NCBI GenBank assembly: GCA_020465985.1
Contig: JAANYP010004790.1
Span: 1,203,501-1,267,500 of the forward strand
Length of the DNA: 64,000 nt
From: Centrapalus pauciflorus
Lineage: Eukaryota; Streptophyta; Magnoliopsida; Asterales; Asteraceae
Direction: 5' to 3'
The notes under the pieces are model-generated. The model worked only from the letters and a program-made list of their open reading frames with translations. It ran no database searches and was not told the origin of the DNA. Made by a program: the position numbers and the translations under genes. This document shows positions 23,247-35,105 of this stretch, in pieces. The stretch's first letter is position 1. Every line of letters begins with the position of its first letter.

Positions 23247-24593
23247 TCAGAAAGACATACCCGATATCACATCAGCAGCATCTCGAGCTTCCTCTGCGGT
23301 CGCCTGAAACACCCGACCCCGCGCCCGAGAATCATGACGACCGGATGACGACGGCTCAGCTCTAGCCCCACTGGAACTCGTACCCTGTATCGCTGGCCCC
23401 ATCTCTGGACAATCTCGTACTCTGTGCCCCGGTCTCCCACAACGGAAGCACAACGGCTCTGGGACTGTACACGTGGCGGCAGCATGCCCACGCTGACCGC
23501 ATCGATAGCACCTGGGCACGCACGGCCCACTATGGCGTCGGTGGCATCTCGGGCACTCCCGATCTCCAACCGAACTGCCTCCCCTATCGCCCCCATCTCG
23601 AGGCCTCTGCCCTACACTGCTCTGACTCTGCCCTGTATATCTCGAACTCTGCCTCTGACTCTGACTATCTGATCGCTGGCTCCGCCCTGGTCCACTCGAC
23701 CTCCGCTCCCTATCCCTGTCTCTGTCTCTATCCCGATCTCGCCTGTCTCTCGAACTCTGGCCCGAACGCCGCTCCCTGGATTCGTCTCTGGAATACCTCC
23801 GATCTCTCGAGGACTGCTCGGGAGTCCTTGCACGCCTGCGCTGAAAGAATGGGTCCTCTCTTTGCTTGGCTATCTCCCGCTCTCTGATGCGGGCCATCTC
23901 TAACGCTCTAGCGAAGGTAGGCGTCTCATGCATCCCGACAAACTCCCTGATATCGGCTCGCAGTCCATCAATGAACGCATCGGCCTTTCGCTGCTCGGTG
24001 GCGATGTGATGGGTAGCAAACTGCGAATACTCGTTAAATTGATCCACGTACTGCTGCACTGTCATCTCACCCTGCTGCAGATGCAGGAATCGCCGCTCCA
24101 TCTCCCGCCTCTCGTCTCTAGGAATATACTGCAGCTCGAACACAGCTCTAAACTGATCCCACGTCATCGCAAAAGCTGCAGAAGATGTCATAGCCGACTC
24201 GATAGATTTCCACCACTGCAATGCCCCTCCCCTCAACAGATAAGCCGCATATCCAACCATATCTCTCGGCTCCACATGCGCAACTCGAAAGGCAGCCTCT
24301 ACCTCGCGCTCCCATGCCATAGCCATCCCTGGCTCACCCCCACCTCTAAACTCTGGCGGATTCCCAGTCATGAAATCCTTAAACGAACCCCCTCGCCGCG
24401 ATATAGATGAAGAAGCACCCGTGCCCGTATCCTGACCACCCCCAGCACGTGGTCCCATACCCTGATCCTGTTCCCGCTCTTGCTCTCTCTGTTGCCTGTA
24501 AAACTCAGTCAATACCCCCAGAAGCTCTGACTTACGAATGAACTCGTCTCCTTCCGGCTTGCCCGCGCCGGGTCCCTCGCCCTGATCTGCCAT
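23247..24593 (-). CDS. Gag polyprotein of TR-GAG retrotransposon
   Basis: The 448-residue frame begins MADQGEGPGAGK at the ATG ending at 24593; the longer frame upstream starts at a TTG and is not favoured. Residues ~75-235 match the Ty3/gypsy retrotransposon gag fold (AAYLLRGGALQWWKS, MTVQQYVDQFNEYSQFA, ADAFIDGLR). A long Arg/Ser/Asp-rich basic segment follows (~245-340). Near the end are a CPRCHRRHSGPC cluster and two CCHC knuckles, CYRCGQRGHAAATC and CFRCGRPGHRVRDC, which bind RNA in such proteins. The protein would assemble particles that package the element RNA. The frame is intact, suggesting the element still makes or recently made Gag in cis. Confidence 0.9.
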   Translation of the reverse strand: MADQGEGPGAGKPEGDEFIRKSELLGVLTEFYRQQREQEREQDQGMGPRAGGGQDTGTGASSSISRRGGSFKDFMTGNPPEFRGGGEPGMAMAWEREVEAAFRVAHVEPRDMVGYAAYLLRGGALQWWKSIESAMTSSAAFAMTWDQFRAVFELQYIPRDERREMERRFLHLQQGEMTVQQYVDQFNEYSQFATHHIATEQRKADAFIDGLRADIREFVGMHETPTFARALEMARIREREIAKQREDPFFQRRRARTPEQSSRDRRYSRDESRERRSGQSSRDRRDRDRDRDRDRERRSSGPGRSQRSDSQSQRQSSRYTGQSQSSVGQRPRDGGDRGGSSVGDRECPRCHRRHSGPCVPRCYRCGQRGHAAATCTVPEPLCFRCGRPGHRVRDCPEMGPAIQGTSSSGARAEPSSSGRHDSRARGRVFQATAEEARDAADVISGMSF

Positions 24594-24762
24594 AACTATC
24601 TGCACAAAACGAAACAATTGAGAACCACTAATAAATCACCCGGCGTCACACACTAAGCCAGGTTAGTTAATTCCACCAAAATCAATCGCAATAGATCCCC
24701 CACGGACCAGAACAAGGTTTAAGTTAAGCATCCACTAATGATACTCAGACTTCAAACCACAA

Positions 24763-24774
24763 GCTCTGATACCA
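24763..24774 (-). promoter_or_regulatory. primer-binding site (initiator tRNA-Met)
   Basis: TGGTATCAGAGC on minus lies three bases inside the 5' LTR, the usual start of reverse transcription in plant LTR elements primed by tRNA-iMet. Confidence 0.9.
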
Positions 24775-24777
24775 TGC

Positions 24778-26681
24778 TGTAACACCCTCCCTTAACCCGG
24801 AAATGCCACGTCAATTCAATACACAGGTGGCAATATCGCAATAGCTCAATTATGCACATGTCACAGGATAACTGAAATCTCTGACAATTTAAAACTTTTA
24901 TTAAACATCATTAACACATAATTCGATAATTTTACATAACCCAAAAGGTGCTAACATAATCAGTACTGAACAGATCACTACACAAGACTAGCACACGCCT
25001 TCCCTATAACTCTCGATCCCAGGTCAACAAGCTCAGCTACTGAACCCTTCGCTGAAATCCTGTCACTGATGCCCTGAACATGGAAGACTCGAATACGTAA
25101 GCTCGAAAGCTCGTGAGTACTCGAGGGTTAGACTCTGCACAGTAACACATAACATGCATACACGTAGCACATACACACAACACAAGCTCAATCTCTGTCC
25201 CTGCCAATCAACATCTCAATACAGGTATGAACACAAAGCATGAGATCCCAAGCCCTGCACAGAATCACTTAAAGGGGGACCCTTCCCCAGCTAACGACCG
25301 CGGCCGCGGTGGTTAGCCACAACCCTGTAGCACGGGCGCGAACCGGCTACAGGCCCTGCCGTGTATACACGCCCCAAGGACTGTTAGGGACAGTCAACCC
25401 GCGCGATAACCCATCGCGAATCACCGTCCGTATGGAACTCATCACGGACCCCGGACTGGATCTCATCTCATGCACATATATCACATATGTAAGAATAGAA
25501 TCATACCTGTGGCTCGCGTCCCTGTCTCACACACATTGCACAATATACACATACACTAACAGCTACGACTCGCAAAAATGATCCCGGGTTTAAAAAGGAC
25601 TCGGGTACTCACCTGGTCAATCCACTAATCTCGGAATTTCTGACTCGGCTCGGCTCGCTGACTCGTCCCTGAAATCACACAGATCTTGATTATTAATCCC
25701 TATTTTAACTGTCACATATAACCAAATCATAATGAACTCAATTAGCTCGGACTCGAAACACTCTCAACAGAATCCCAAAACCCGACCGAAATCTTGACCA
25801 CAATCTCTAACCGAACCCCAAAATCCCGATGAAAACCCGACCCAAAAACAATATCAACAATATCCAGGAAACCCAACGAAATACGACTCAACATCTCAAA
25901 CGGAACCCGACCCGAATAATTCCCAAATAAACCCCAACGGAACCCCGAACCAAGCCCAATCACCCCTAAGCATGCAAAACCAAATCCCCCCCCCTTGCCC
26001 CTCGAACACGCCCGCGCTCCAGGAATCTCGGCCGCGCCGCGATCGCGGTCGCGCCGCCCTATCGTCTCGGCCGCGCTGCGGCGTCTGCTCGTCTTCTTCC
26101 TTGCTCGATTTCCATGGCAGTTCCAGGGCCTTTAACCCCCAAATCTCGATTCCAGCCTCCGAAATTTACATCATACAAACATATAACGAACTCACAACTT
26201 CCAGAACCCACCCTAACATCACATACATATCACACATACGACTTGACAATCAAAATTCATGAAACCTTACCTCTTCAAGCTCTAATTCAAAGGAAGAAGA
26301 TGAAGAACACACTTCTTGAATTTACCAAGCTCTTGCTGCTGAAATGATCCCAAACACACACGTAACACACACTTTTGGACTCCCAAAATGAAGAAAGGGA
26401 AGAAAGAACGCACGTATTTGTTTTCTCTATTTTCGGCGGGTTCCAACCCATTAACCCGAACCCGATACTCAATTTTCACATTTAGTATCCACTTAACCCA
26501 ATTAAATCCACGAACTCAATTATATAATTAATCCACTAATTTATAACCCGGAGACACGTAACTCGCAAACCCGACACGTATATATCCACTAATCGGGTTC
26601 TCATTGGACCCACGCAATAATAATTATTTAAACGTCCACTAAAATAATTACATGCAATTATCTCGAAAATGGGATGTTACA
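24778..26681 (-). repeat. 5' LTR of TR-GAG element
   Basis: Nearly identical to 20407-22318, lacking one copy of an 8-bp tandem duplication (AGCTACAC) near 25560. It would carry the promoter of the element, reading leftward. Confidence 0.93.
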
Positions 26682-28011
26682 ATATTATTATTTATCATAA
26701 CTATTACTTTTTAACTTTATAAATGATAGATTGATATAAATAGTAGTTGTTTTTTTTTATGGTTTTTTAAAATTTTTTATTTTTAATCTAATATATTTTA
26801 GTCGATACAAAATGAGAATTTAGTTCATATACAATAATACTTATATATTTTATTACAAGTTAGATTTTAAAATTGATTGATGGTTACATAAAATTATCAC
26901 ATAACTAAAGGTTACGTAGTTTAAATAACATAAACTTTATTAATAAATATATTTGTTTATAACATTCTAATGAAATAAACAAATATCTAAAGTAAAAACA
27001 TGTTTAAAACTTTCATCATATTATAAAAACGTAATAAAATTTTATAATATTTCTGATAATGTTAATTTTAAAACAATATTTTTTTAAATTTTTTATATAT
27101 TAGATTATTAAATGTACTATTTATAAAAAAGTTATCATTTTCTTGTATTTCATATTTAAATGTATATATAATGATATATAGTTTAAAATCACGCCCCTAT
27201 AGCTTAAAATCATGCCCTTATAGCTATAGAAAACTTTTATTCATGTTTTTTTTATAAATGATAAATAAAGAAATTTAAAATTGATTATAGTTGGTACTAA
27301 TAAGTAATGATAATGAAAAGTTTAAAAGAATAAAAGTAGATTTTAAAAAACAATAATAACTGAAACATATAACGCTTAGTTTAAATTTTAAAAATCAATA
27401 ATTTTGTGTAATTTTTATGAATGAAAACATATAAAATATATAAAGAATGAAAAACTGTATCTAATTTGTCAACATTTTATACTAATTATGATTTAACTAA
27501 AAAATAAATTTTATTATGCTATATTAATAAATAAATATTAATGATAGAAAACATGTTTTAAGATATCAATTATTGGGTCAATAAAAAATAAATACGAATT
27601 CTTAATATACATGTTATAAATTTGAAGAAATATATATGTTTTTAATTATTAGTAAGCTATTATTTTGAATAATAAGGGTTTGTTATGAAAAAGCCAACAT
27701 GTTTTCATGTTATACACAATTGTAACTAATTTAAACATGAAGTTTTATTGTTTTATTGATTTTTTAAAAAAAAATTTAGCTTGTTAATCTTTAAAACTTT
27801 TAATGAATATTAATTGTAGTTTGAATGATTTTAGGTAACAAAAATAATAAGTTTCAACAATAAAGTTTAAATTAAATCAATTAAATGATAAGAATGTTAC
27901 TTAAATTAATGTTAATTTTTATTTTTGGAAAAAGAGCGGGAAAATGAAAAAATAGAGTATTAGAACGTTGACACGTGACAAGAATTGTTCTCAATTAGTA
28001 TAATATATAGA

Positions 28012-28588
28012 TTAGACAAAAAAAAATATAATTAAATCATTGCTCAAATTTTGAAATTTTTAAATTTTTACAATTATTTTTAAAAATTGAACTATAAAAA
28101 TTTTAGATGAAACTTTCTATTTAAATTACCAAATAGGTTATTATTTTTTTCTAAAATTTGATAAAAATAGAGTTAATAAAATAATAGATATTAAAATTAT
28201 ATTAACTATTTATGATTATTTTAAAAAACAACAATTAAAAAATCAATAATACTAACATATGTATTTAATTTTTATGAAAATATATTATATAAGTATGCAT
28301 TGTAATCATGAATTTTAAGTTTTAATGCATTATGTAAACTTTATAATGCAAAGTTATTCTTATTTAATTGATGATAATAAATATTATGAATTATTAATAC
28401 TTAATTTGTAACTCTTTAATTTCTTATTTGGATGTCATTAGTTCATCCCTCATTTATTTAACATGATTAATTATTACTAATACAAAATTAAATCGAATTA
28501 AGATCACTAATAAATGATGGTATTTGTTCACTTATAAATAATATAACTTTAAGATTGATTGATTTATTTTATATTACTTAAATCACTT

Positions 28589-28644
<56 letters not shown>

Positions 28645-29387
28645 TCATTATTATTATTATAAAAAATAAACATTTACATTTATTAATTAGTTACTTTGAG
28701 CACTTGAATAATATTTTAAAATTTTAATTTTAGATTACCATTTATCATATTAATTTGGTAACTTAAGTTTTTAGGCAATTCTATTTATCATGTAGAATGG
28801 TTAAATGTTTTGAAATTCTTCAATTTCATAATTAAATGTTCAAAATATTAAATATAGTTGTTGTACTTGATTTCATTTTAATATTTCTTTAATAAATAAT
28901 AGTAACATTTAGTTAATTTGTGTTAAATAGTTAAAATAGATAGTTCATCTAATAAATAACAACAATGATCGCATATATTCAATTTTTATTTTTTATATAT
29001 AGTAGTTATAATGATTTATCTGAGTTACATAATTTTTTTTAAAAAATAATACATATATTGATTTATGTAATTTTTAATTAATTATCTTAAAAAATCATCA
29101 TAACAAAACAAATTAGACTTATAAAAATACAATTGATTTTTATTTTATTTAAAAGTCAGATTCAAGTTTTATTTCGTAACGGGTTGTTATAATAAATTGT
29201 TTACTTCTATATAAATAAAAATACTATATAATTCACACTTACTTCAAATGATAAGAGTATTAATTACCTGATTTTATTTTAATTTTCTAATAAATAATAG
29301 TAGTTTTCATTTTCTTTTTACGTGATCCAACTTAAGTTGTTTTTAATAGATAATAGAAGAAATCACAGTTGCTTAATTTTTATTTAA
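28012..29387. other. AT-rich DNA between Helitrons A and B
   Basis: No gene is seen. It contains an (ATA)n run of about 15 units at 28597-28643. The base after the Helitron A 5' end is T, consistent with an A|T insertion site. Confidence 0.5.
28597..28643. repeat. (TAA)n microsatellite
   Basis: About 15 uninterrupted AAT/TAA trinucleotides followed by ATTATTATTATT, so the locus can also pair with itself. Confidence 0.95.
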
Positions 29388-30115
29388 TCTATATCTATAT
29401 CTATATACATAATAAAGGAGAACACAAAACGCCACACAGCGTCACCACGTTCAACCTAAAAAGATAAATATATATTATTATTTTTAAAATAAAATTTTTT
29501 ACGATATTGTGCTTTTGTAATTGTTTTAGATAATTAATATTTGAGTTATGGTTGTTTTTATTTCAATCGTCAAGACAAACATATTTTCTTAAACATCATT
29601 TTAGTAACAAGTGCTTAAATTTGGTGCCATAGTTATAAACAAATTTGATTTATTCAAAAACCTTGACAATCAGGTATTGAAAATTTATTTAATATATAAT
29701 TCCAAATAAAATAATAAATGTAGTTCGTATATTTTATATATAATAAAGATTAAATGACTCTCTTGATTGTTACTTATTGAAAAATATATATCTAATTATC
29801 ATATTATTATCTGATATAAAATTAGTCTTAAGTTTATTTATTTGACAATTATTAATAAAAAATTATTTCACCAAAATATTAATATGTTTTTATCTCTAAA
29901 AGTCAACCTTTAAAAGTTCATGGTAGTCTTTTTTTTTAGAAAAAAACTATATTTTTCATATAAATATCAAAGTTTTAATAATTTAACCAAACTTTACTAT
30001 GTTAAAGATTTAAATTAAATTATTTTTGTTTTCAATTTAATATATATTGATCATTAACATTAACAAATACAAGAAAACAGTTTTAAGTTTATTTCTCTAA
30101 TTTCAACTTAAAACA

Positions 30116-30169
<54 letters not shown>

Positions 30170-30454
30170 ATATATATATATACACTTTAAAAAATTTTAA
30201 GATATAAAGTTATGAAACTTAAATAAATTGAATACTAAAAAACGTAAACCAATGACCTTCATTTTTTTGAATTAAAAGTGTGCATTTTCAATGTATAAAA
30301 TTACAATTTCTAAAAAGTTATGGCTAAGTATTGTATGTTGTCAATCTAAATTTTATATAGTGATCCAAACAATACAAATCTTTAATAATGACCCAAAATT
30401 TAAATCAAAAAATAAAATAAACATCCGGTGCATCGCACGGGTCATTTTGACTAG
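29388..30454 (+). mobile_element. nonautonomous Helitron B
   Basis: It begins TCTATATCTATATC after an A and ends with an imperfect hairpin, CCGGTGCATCGCACGGG, followed by TCATTTTGACTAG and then T. These are the Helitron termini and insertion context. The interior is AT-rich, with a (TA)n run at about 30119-30165. The exact first base is uncertain because the start is itself a short tandem repeat. The 3' end abuts the inverted RIN13-like duplication. Confidence 0.7.
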
Positions 30455-31350
30455 TTAAACTAAAAATTAATGTTAAATCGAGACAAAAATAATTTAATGG
30501 CTAAATGAAACAAATTTAAAAATTGGTAGGTCATTATAAAATATGTTGGTTGATAAACATTTAAATCAAAAATATTTTGAGTTGGACATTATTATATATA
30601 TTGTATGAGCCCGTACATTGTTTATCAGCCCAATGATTTTTAATTAGTAAATGACCATTATATCCCTAACCTGCTAAACGTGTGAAAATTAAACCCTTCC
30701 GCAAACCCAGTGTCACGACTCACAAGTTAACGACTCGGTAAGCAGAAAAGCCAATGTATACAATACTGACATACAGTGGTACAAAAGTTCACCACTAGCT
30801 AGGGTTCTTTCTTCAATTTTGGGACTTTATTCTATCCTTTACGCTCTTAAAATTCTTTAAAGAATTCCTTTTTCTTATCGATATAAACTGAAACCATCGA
30901 AACCTTCTCAAATAATCGCTCCTTTTTATGTGTTTGCTCTAATTTCAAGTTGTTAAAGAGAATTTACTTTGAGTTTTAAGTGAAAATGTTGCAATGGATT
31001 AGAACACAGTGGTGCTAGAAATAAACTCTGATGAAGATGTTGATTTGAATGATCATGATGGAAGAGGAATTGCAGACAATGGTAACAATCAAGATTGTTT
31101 ATCAAAGCCTCTTGAAGAGGTAAACAAGGAAGAGAACTATGATGATGATTCTGATGAAGTGGTGTTGGTGAGTGAGGTTTCTCTAATTAAGAAATCGAAA
31201 TTAAAGTCTTCGTTAGTTGACTCATATGATGATTGTGTGGTTCTGGATGATGATCCTTATAAGCCCGTGGAAGTTCGAAATAATGTTATGTGTGTAGTGA
31301 AAATGAGCAGGTAAGAATGTTATGACACTTGTTTTGTTAGATAAATACAG
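30455..31350 (+). pseudogene. inverted partial copy of RIN13-like promoter and exon 1
   Basis: This arm matches the reverse complement of about 16480-18233, covering upstream DNA, leader, exon 1 and the first ~30 bp of intron 1. The copied start codon is at 30994, but codon 3 is TAG where the intact gene has CAG. Later in the frame it keeps IADNGNNQDCLSKPLEEV and CVVLDDDPYKPVEVRN, then loses the segment equivalent to about ten acidic codons. A splice donor GTAAGA remains after codon-equivalent 117. The ~800 bp between 17195 and 17990, including the hAT-like unit, is absent, with a short AACTTT repeat at the edges in the other arm. No exon 2 or 3 was found nearby. Confidence 0.82.
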
Positions 31351-31920
31351 ATAACTACAGGGATGATTCCAGAGAAGAGGTCAAATGTGATTGTTTGTCA
31401 TTCTTGGAACATGTTGATGGCGATTATCGTTCAAATGATTATGCTTCATGTTAGTTTCGTTTGGGTGGTTCAACTGGACAAGACATTTGTTGGAATTGTG
31501 ATGTTTATAGAGGTTTTGAAGTATCTTGGATACTTGAAATGATAATTAATTGGTTTAATAACAAAGATATTCAAGCAATGATATAAGGACTCAAGGTTAT
31601 GTGAATTTTTTTTAGGTTTTGTAATATCTATTTTTATTGAGTGCTTAAAGAAAATTTTAGTATGTTAACCATGGATAGAAGGCACATGGATGAATCTATG
31701 ACTTAGGAAAGGGTAGCACAGACAATGGGTCGCATCATCAATAACTCTGTTTTGAAATGTAATATTTTTTAAAATTTAATTTGTAGTATAGCGGTTGAAT
31801 TTTTGAGTGTGCAACCGGTTGATCGATGCATTTTACATAATGGTTTTCATGGTCAATTTACATGTAAATGCATCATTTTCGTATAAAAGAAGCTATTTTC
31901 ATAAGTATTTTGTTTGAAGC
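31351..31920. other. intergenic DNA with possible gene fragment
   Basis: From about 31362 a plus frame reads DDSREEVKCDCLSFLEHVDG and continues past one stop as FRLGGSTGQDICWNCDVYRG. The composition looks coding, but I do not recognise a family and the frame is broken. The rest shows nothing. Confidence 0.25.
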
Positions 31921-32976
31921 AGGTGATGGAAACAAATGACCATGATTGGTGTTGATTGGAGTGAAAAGGCTTGAAAAGAAGCAGCAGATCAATCTGCAAA
32001 AAGGCGATCAATCTGTCCGAGATCATAAGGTTTTCAGAAGAATGTCAGAGCCTCAGCAGACTAATCCGCTCAAAACCCCACCAGTCTGTTCGAACGGAAT
32101 TTTACAAAAAGAGTGGATAAACATCAATTGATTCCGTTAGGGTTTTGAAAGATCTATAAAAAGGGATGTCATAGAACGTCCAAGGGGTATCTCACACACA
32201 TCCAAAGCCCCTCTTTCACCTCCATCATTTGCCGGAACTCCGATTAACACCGAATCTCTGCCAAGATCAATTCTGCTTCAATCATTCTGCGATCCAACGC
32301 CTTGAAGATCTATTCACCAATCAAGATGCAATCTTTGAAGGCTATGGAGGGCTAATCACATCACAGTTACCTTTGGGGATAATCCACGGTGAAGTTTTTA
32401 TATTTTATCAAGTAGTTTTGTTATATAACATTGATACATTCCATATGGTTTTCATCAGTTAATCATATGATTGTGTTTTTGTGTTCATGCTGCTGTTGTT
32501 GATTATCGTAAGACGAATTATTGCAATCATATCGTTCGTGTCGAGCTCATACTAGAATAGGAGTTAAGACGAGTGATGATGAAAACATACTTCGTGCCCA
32601 AGATACATTAATAACATTGCGAATACGTCATGTCTATGTGATCTTGAGTATAACCTAATGAAAGATAGAATATAATTACTTTTTAATATGTGATAAAACC
32701 CAAAAGTAATCCATCCATTCATATAATCACAACCTACGTGTTTGATGTTATAGTGTTCCATTTTGGTTTCCTTTAAGTTTGCATTGTTCTATAAATGTTT
32801 ATTGTCAAGTTTCATCTTTTATCAAGTAAAGTATTTAGATTTGTGTTTTCGCTGCAACTATAACCACATGTTCTTTGTGGATACGATCCCTCTTACCCCA
32901 ACTACTTAGGTTATTTGGAGTTTATTTTTGATGAGTTGACGACATCTCGATCACCGGTACTCTTCCACTATCAACA
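31921..32976. mobile_element. LTR-like remnant
   Basis: The stretch has a TATA-like CTATAAAAAGGG at about 32154, a leader-like segment with CTCACACACATCC, and near its end TTGTGGATACGATCCCTC, wording common near the ends of plant LTRs. It may begin TGATGG (31923) and end TATCAACA (about 32976). No partner LTR, primer site or target duplication is visible. It could be a solo LTR or unrelated. Confidence 0.3.
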
Positions 32977-33144
32977 AATTTGTTACAATTTGATTAAAAA
33001 AATTAATGATCTCAAATCAACATGTAAATTTGTAGTATAATTATTTTTATTTTAACACAATAAATAAATCTAAAATCGTAATATACATTTATAAATATTA
33101 ATAAAATAGTAACTAACCTGCACCTATCGTTACCTACTACGGTC

Positions 33145-33148
<4 letters not shown>

Positions 33149-33230
<82 letters not shown>
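33149..33230. repeat. (TA)n microsatellite, left of unit B
   Basis: About 41 TA units forming the left border of the foldback unit at 33231-33616. Confidence 0.95.
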
Positions 33231-33711
<481 letters not shown>

Positions 33712-33852
33712 CAATAACTAATTCATATTAAAAATAATTTAAATCATAACAAATCGAATATAAATGCTATAAAACCCACATTTGAATTTAAATATGCAGT
33801 TTATTGTATTATTACAAGTATATGTTATAAATTTGGTATAATATTTTTTTAG

Positions 33853-34214
33853 GAAGAATTTCATATATATCATTGTAAACTTTAAATATTATACATATAT
33901 CATTTTAAAATTTCTTATGACATATATATCATTCTAAAATTTTAAATCTCACGTATATATCCAAATGACTATTTCAAATTTATTTTATCATTAAATTTTT
34001 TTTTGAATGCTTAAACCACCATCTTAAATCCCAACAAAAATAAAATAAAAAATAAAGAAAATATCATTTTCTAATTTAATTCAACAATAAATTAATTAAG
34101 AAACGATATTTTATATTTTTTTAAATGATGTAACTATATTTAAAATAGTCATTTGGATATACATGTGAGATTTAAAGATTTAGAAGGATATATATATACA
34201 CACACACACACACA

Positions 34215-34245
<31 letters not shown>

Positions 34246-34326
34246 GTGTGTGTGTGAGTGATAAGAAAGTTTACAATAATATATGCGTAATATTTAAAGT
34301 TTACAATCATATATATAAAATTCTCC
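33853..34326. mobile_element. foldback element with internal microsatellite
   Basis: The left arm has ATTGTAAACTTTAAATATTA, TTTAAATCTCACGTATATCC-type words and CAAATGACTATTT. The right arm has the inverted equivalents, interrupted by a compound (CA)(TA)(TGTA)(TG) microsatellite at 34197-34258. No coding capacity. Confidence 0.6.
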
Positions 34327-34492
34327 CCTATAATATATATTTAATAAAACTATTTTAATATTTTTTACGCATGAGTAACTAACAAATATTAATGAATAAA
34401 ATCAAACCCAAATATTAATACAAACTAAACAAACATTAGCCTAATTTATAAATTCAAACCCATGTAATTCAGCCTATTTCTAAAATTATACC

Positions 34493-34629
34493 CAATATAC
34501 ATTACAGAAGCATGTACCCTTATTCAGACTATACACATTTTTCATCAGTTGTATTATATTATCAAAATATAATAATATGTTTCAATTGTAAATGAAACGT
34601 GTTTTTATAGATTGGTAAAATCATAATAA
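34493..34629 (+). repeat. 137-bp direct repeat, copy 1
   Basis: This block, containing CCCTTATTCAGACTATACAC and TTTCATCAGTTGTATTAT, is repeated in the same orientation at 35106-35243 with about ten changes. The ~475 bp between the copies show no gene. Confidence 0.75.
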
Positions 34630-35105
34630 ATAATATATATATATTTAAGATTAAATTTAAATTTAAATTTTCATACATATAATTTTTAAAAAATCAAATT
34701 AGATCTTATTAATAAGCAATAATAAGATTTATATTTGATTCAAATTCAGATTAGATTAATATGGATTAATCATATTGTTTAAAATATTAAATAATCCATC
34801 AATAATAAATACTTATAAAAAGGTGATTATATTTGTCACATGTCATCTTCTTATGTTAACAATTGCAAATTCTAGCATTTACAATTATTAATTAAAAATT
34901 AAATCATTTTATAAACTCAAATATTTAAAGATAAGATATAGCTGAGTCCACAAAAATTGTGACAACTATAACACTAAACTTTTACGATTAATTATCAAAT
35001 GGTCATGATGTTCATATCATCTAAACTAATACCAAATAGATATAATATGGAGTCAACTTGTCAAAAGAAGTTAACCAACAACGTAATTATACATAGTCTC
35101 TAATC

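Larger units (their letters stand above)
20407..26681 (-). mobile_element. gag-only LTR retrotransposon (TR-GAG type)
   Basis: Two LTRs of 1912 and 1904 bp enclose a 2459-bp interior. The 5-bp target duplication ATATT is perfect (20402-20406, 26682-26686). On the minus strand the primer-binding site TGGTATCAGAGC (24774-24763) matches the 3' end of initiator tRNA-Met. A purine tract AAGAGGGGAGGATT (22332-22319) precedes the 3' LTR. The interior encodes only a Ty3/gypsy-type Gag with zinc knuckles; no protease, reverse transcriptase, RNase H or integrase was seen. It therefore depends on another element for copying. The LTRs differ by about seven substitutions and one 8-bp indel by eye, so the insertion is recent. 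Base composition is much more GC-rich than its surroundings. Confidence 0.92.
20304..28011 (-). mobile_element. nonautonomous Helitron A, split by an LTR retrotransposon
   Basis: Read on the minus strand, the element starts TCTATATATTATAC at 28011 and ends at 20304 with the hairpin CCACGTAATACGTGG, then GTCATAAACTAG. A 5' TC, a short 3' hairpin and a CTAG end, with insertion between A and T, are the Helitron hallmarks; the bases outside are A and T as required. Removing the 20407-26681 retrotransposon and one 5-bp duplication leaves about 1.43 kb. Helitron C at 39263-40518 is a homologous copy without the insertion. It has no transposase and is AT-rich. Confidence 0.8.

Noticed and set aside
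23928..24410. 160-codon plus-strand frame opposite gag
   Set aside because: Shadow of the GC-rich gag gene, which shows clear Gag and zinc-knuckle motifs on minus.
24594..24617. Longer Gag start at TTG
   Set aside because: Not an ATG; MADQGEG at 24593 is a normal plant retrotransposon Gag start.
31009..31314. A short independent gene starting at GTG 31009
   Set aside because: It is the RIN13-like exon 1 copy read after its nonsense codon; the true start position is 30994 and is followed by TAG at codon 3.
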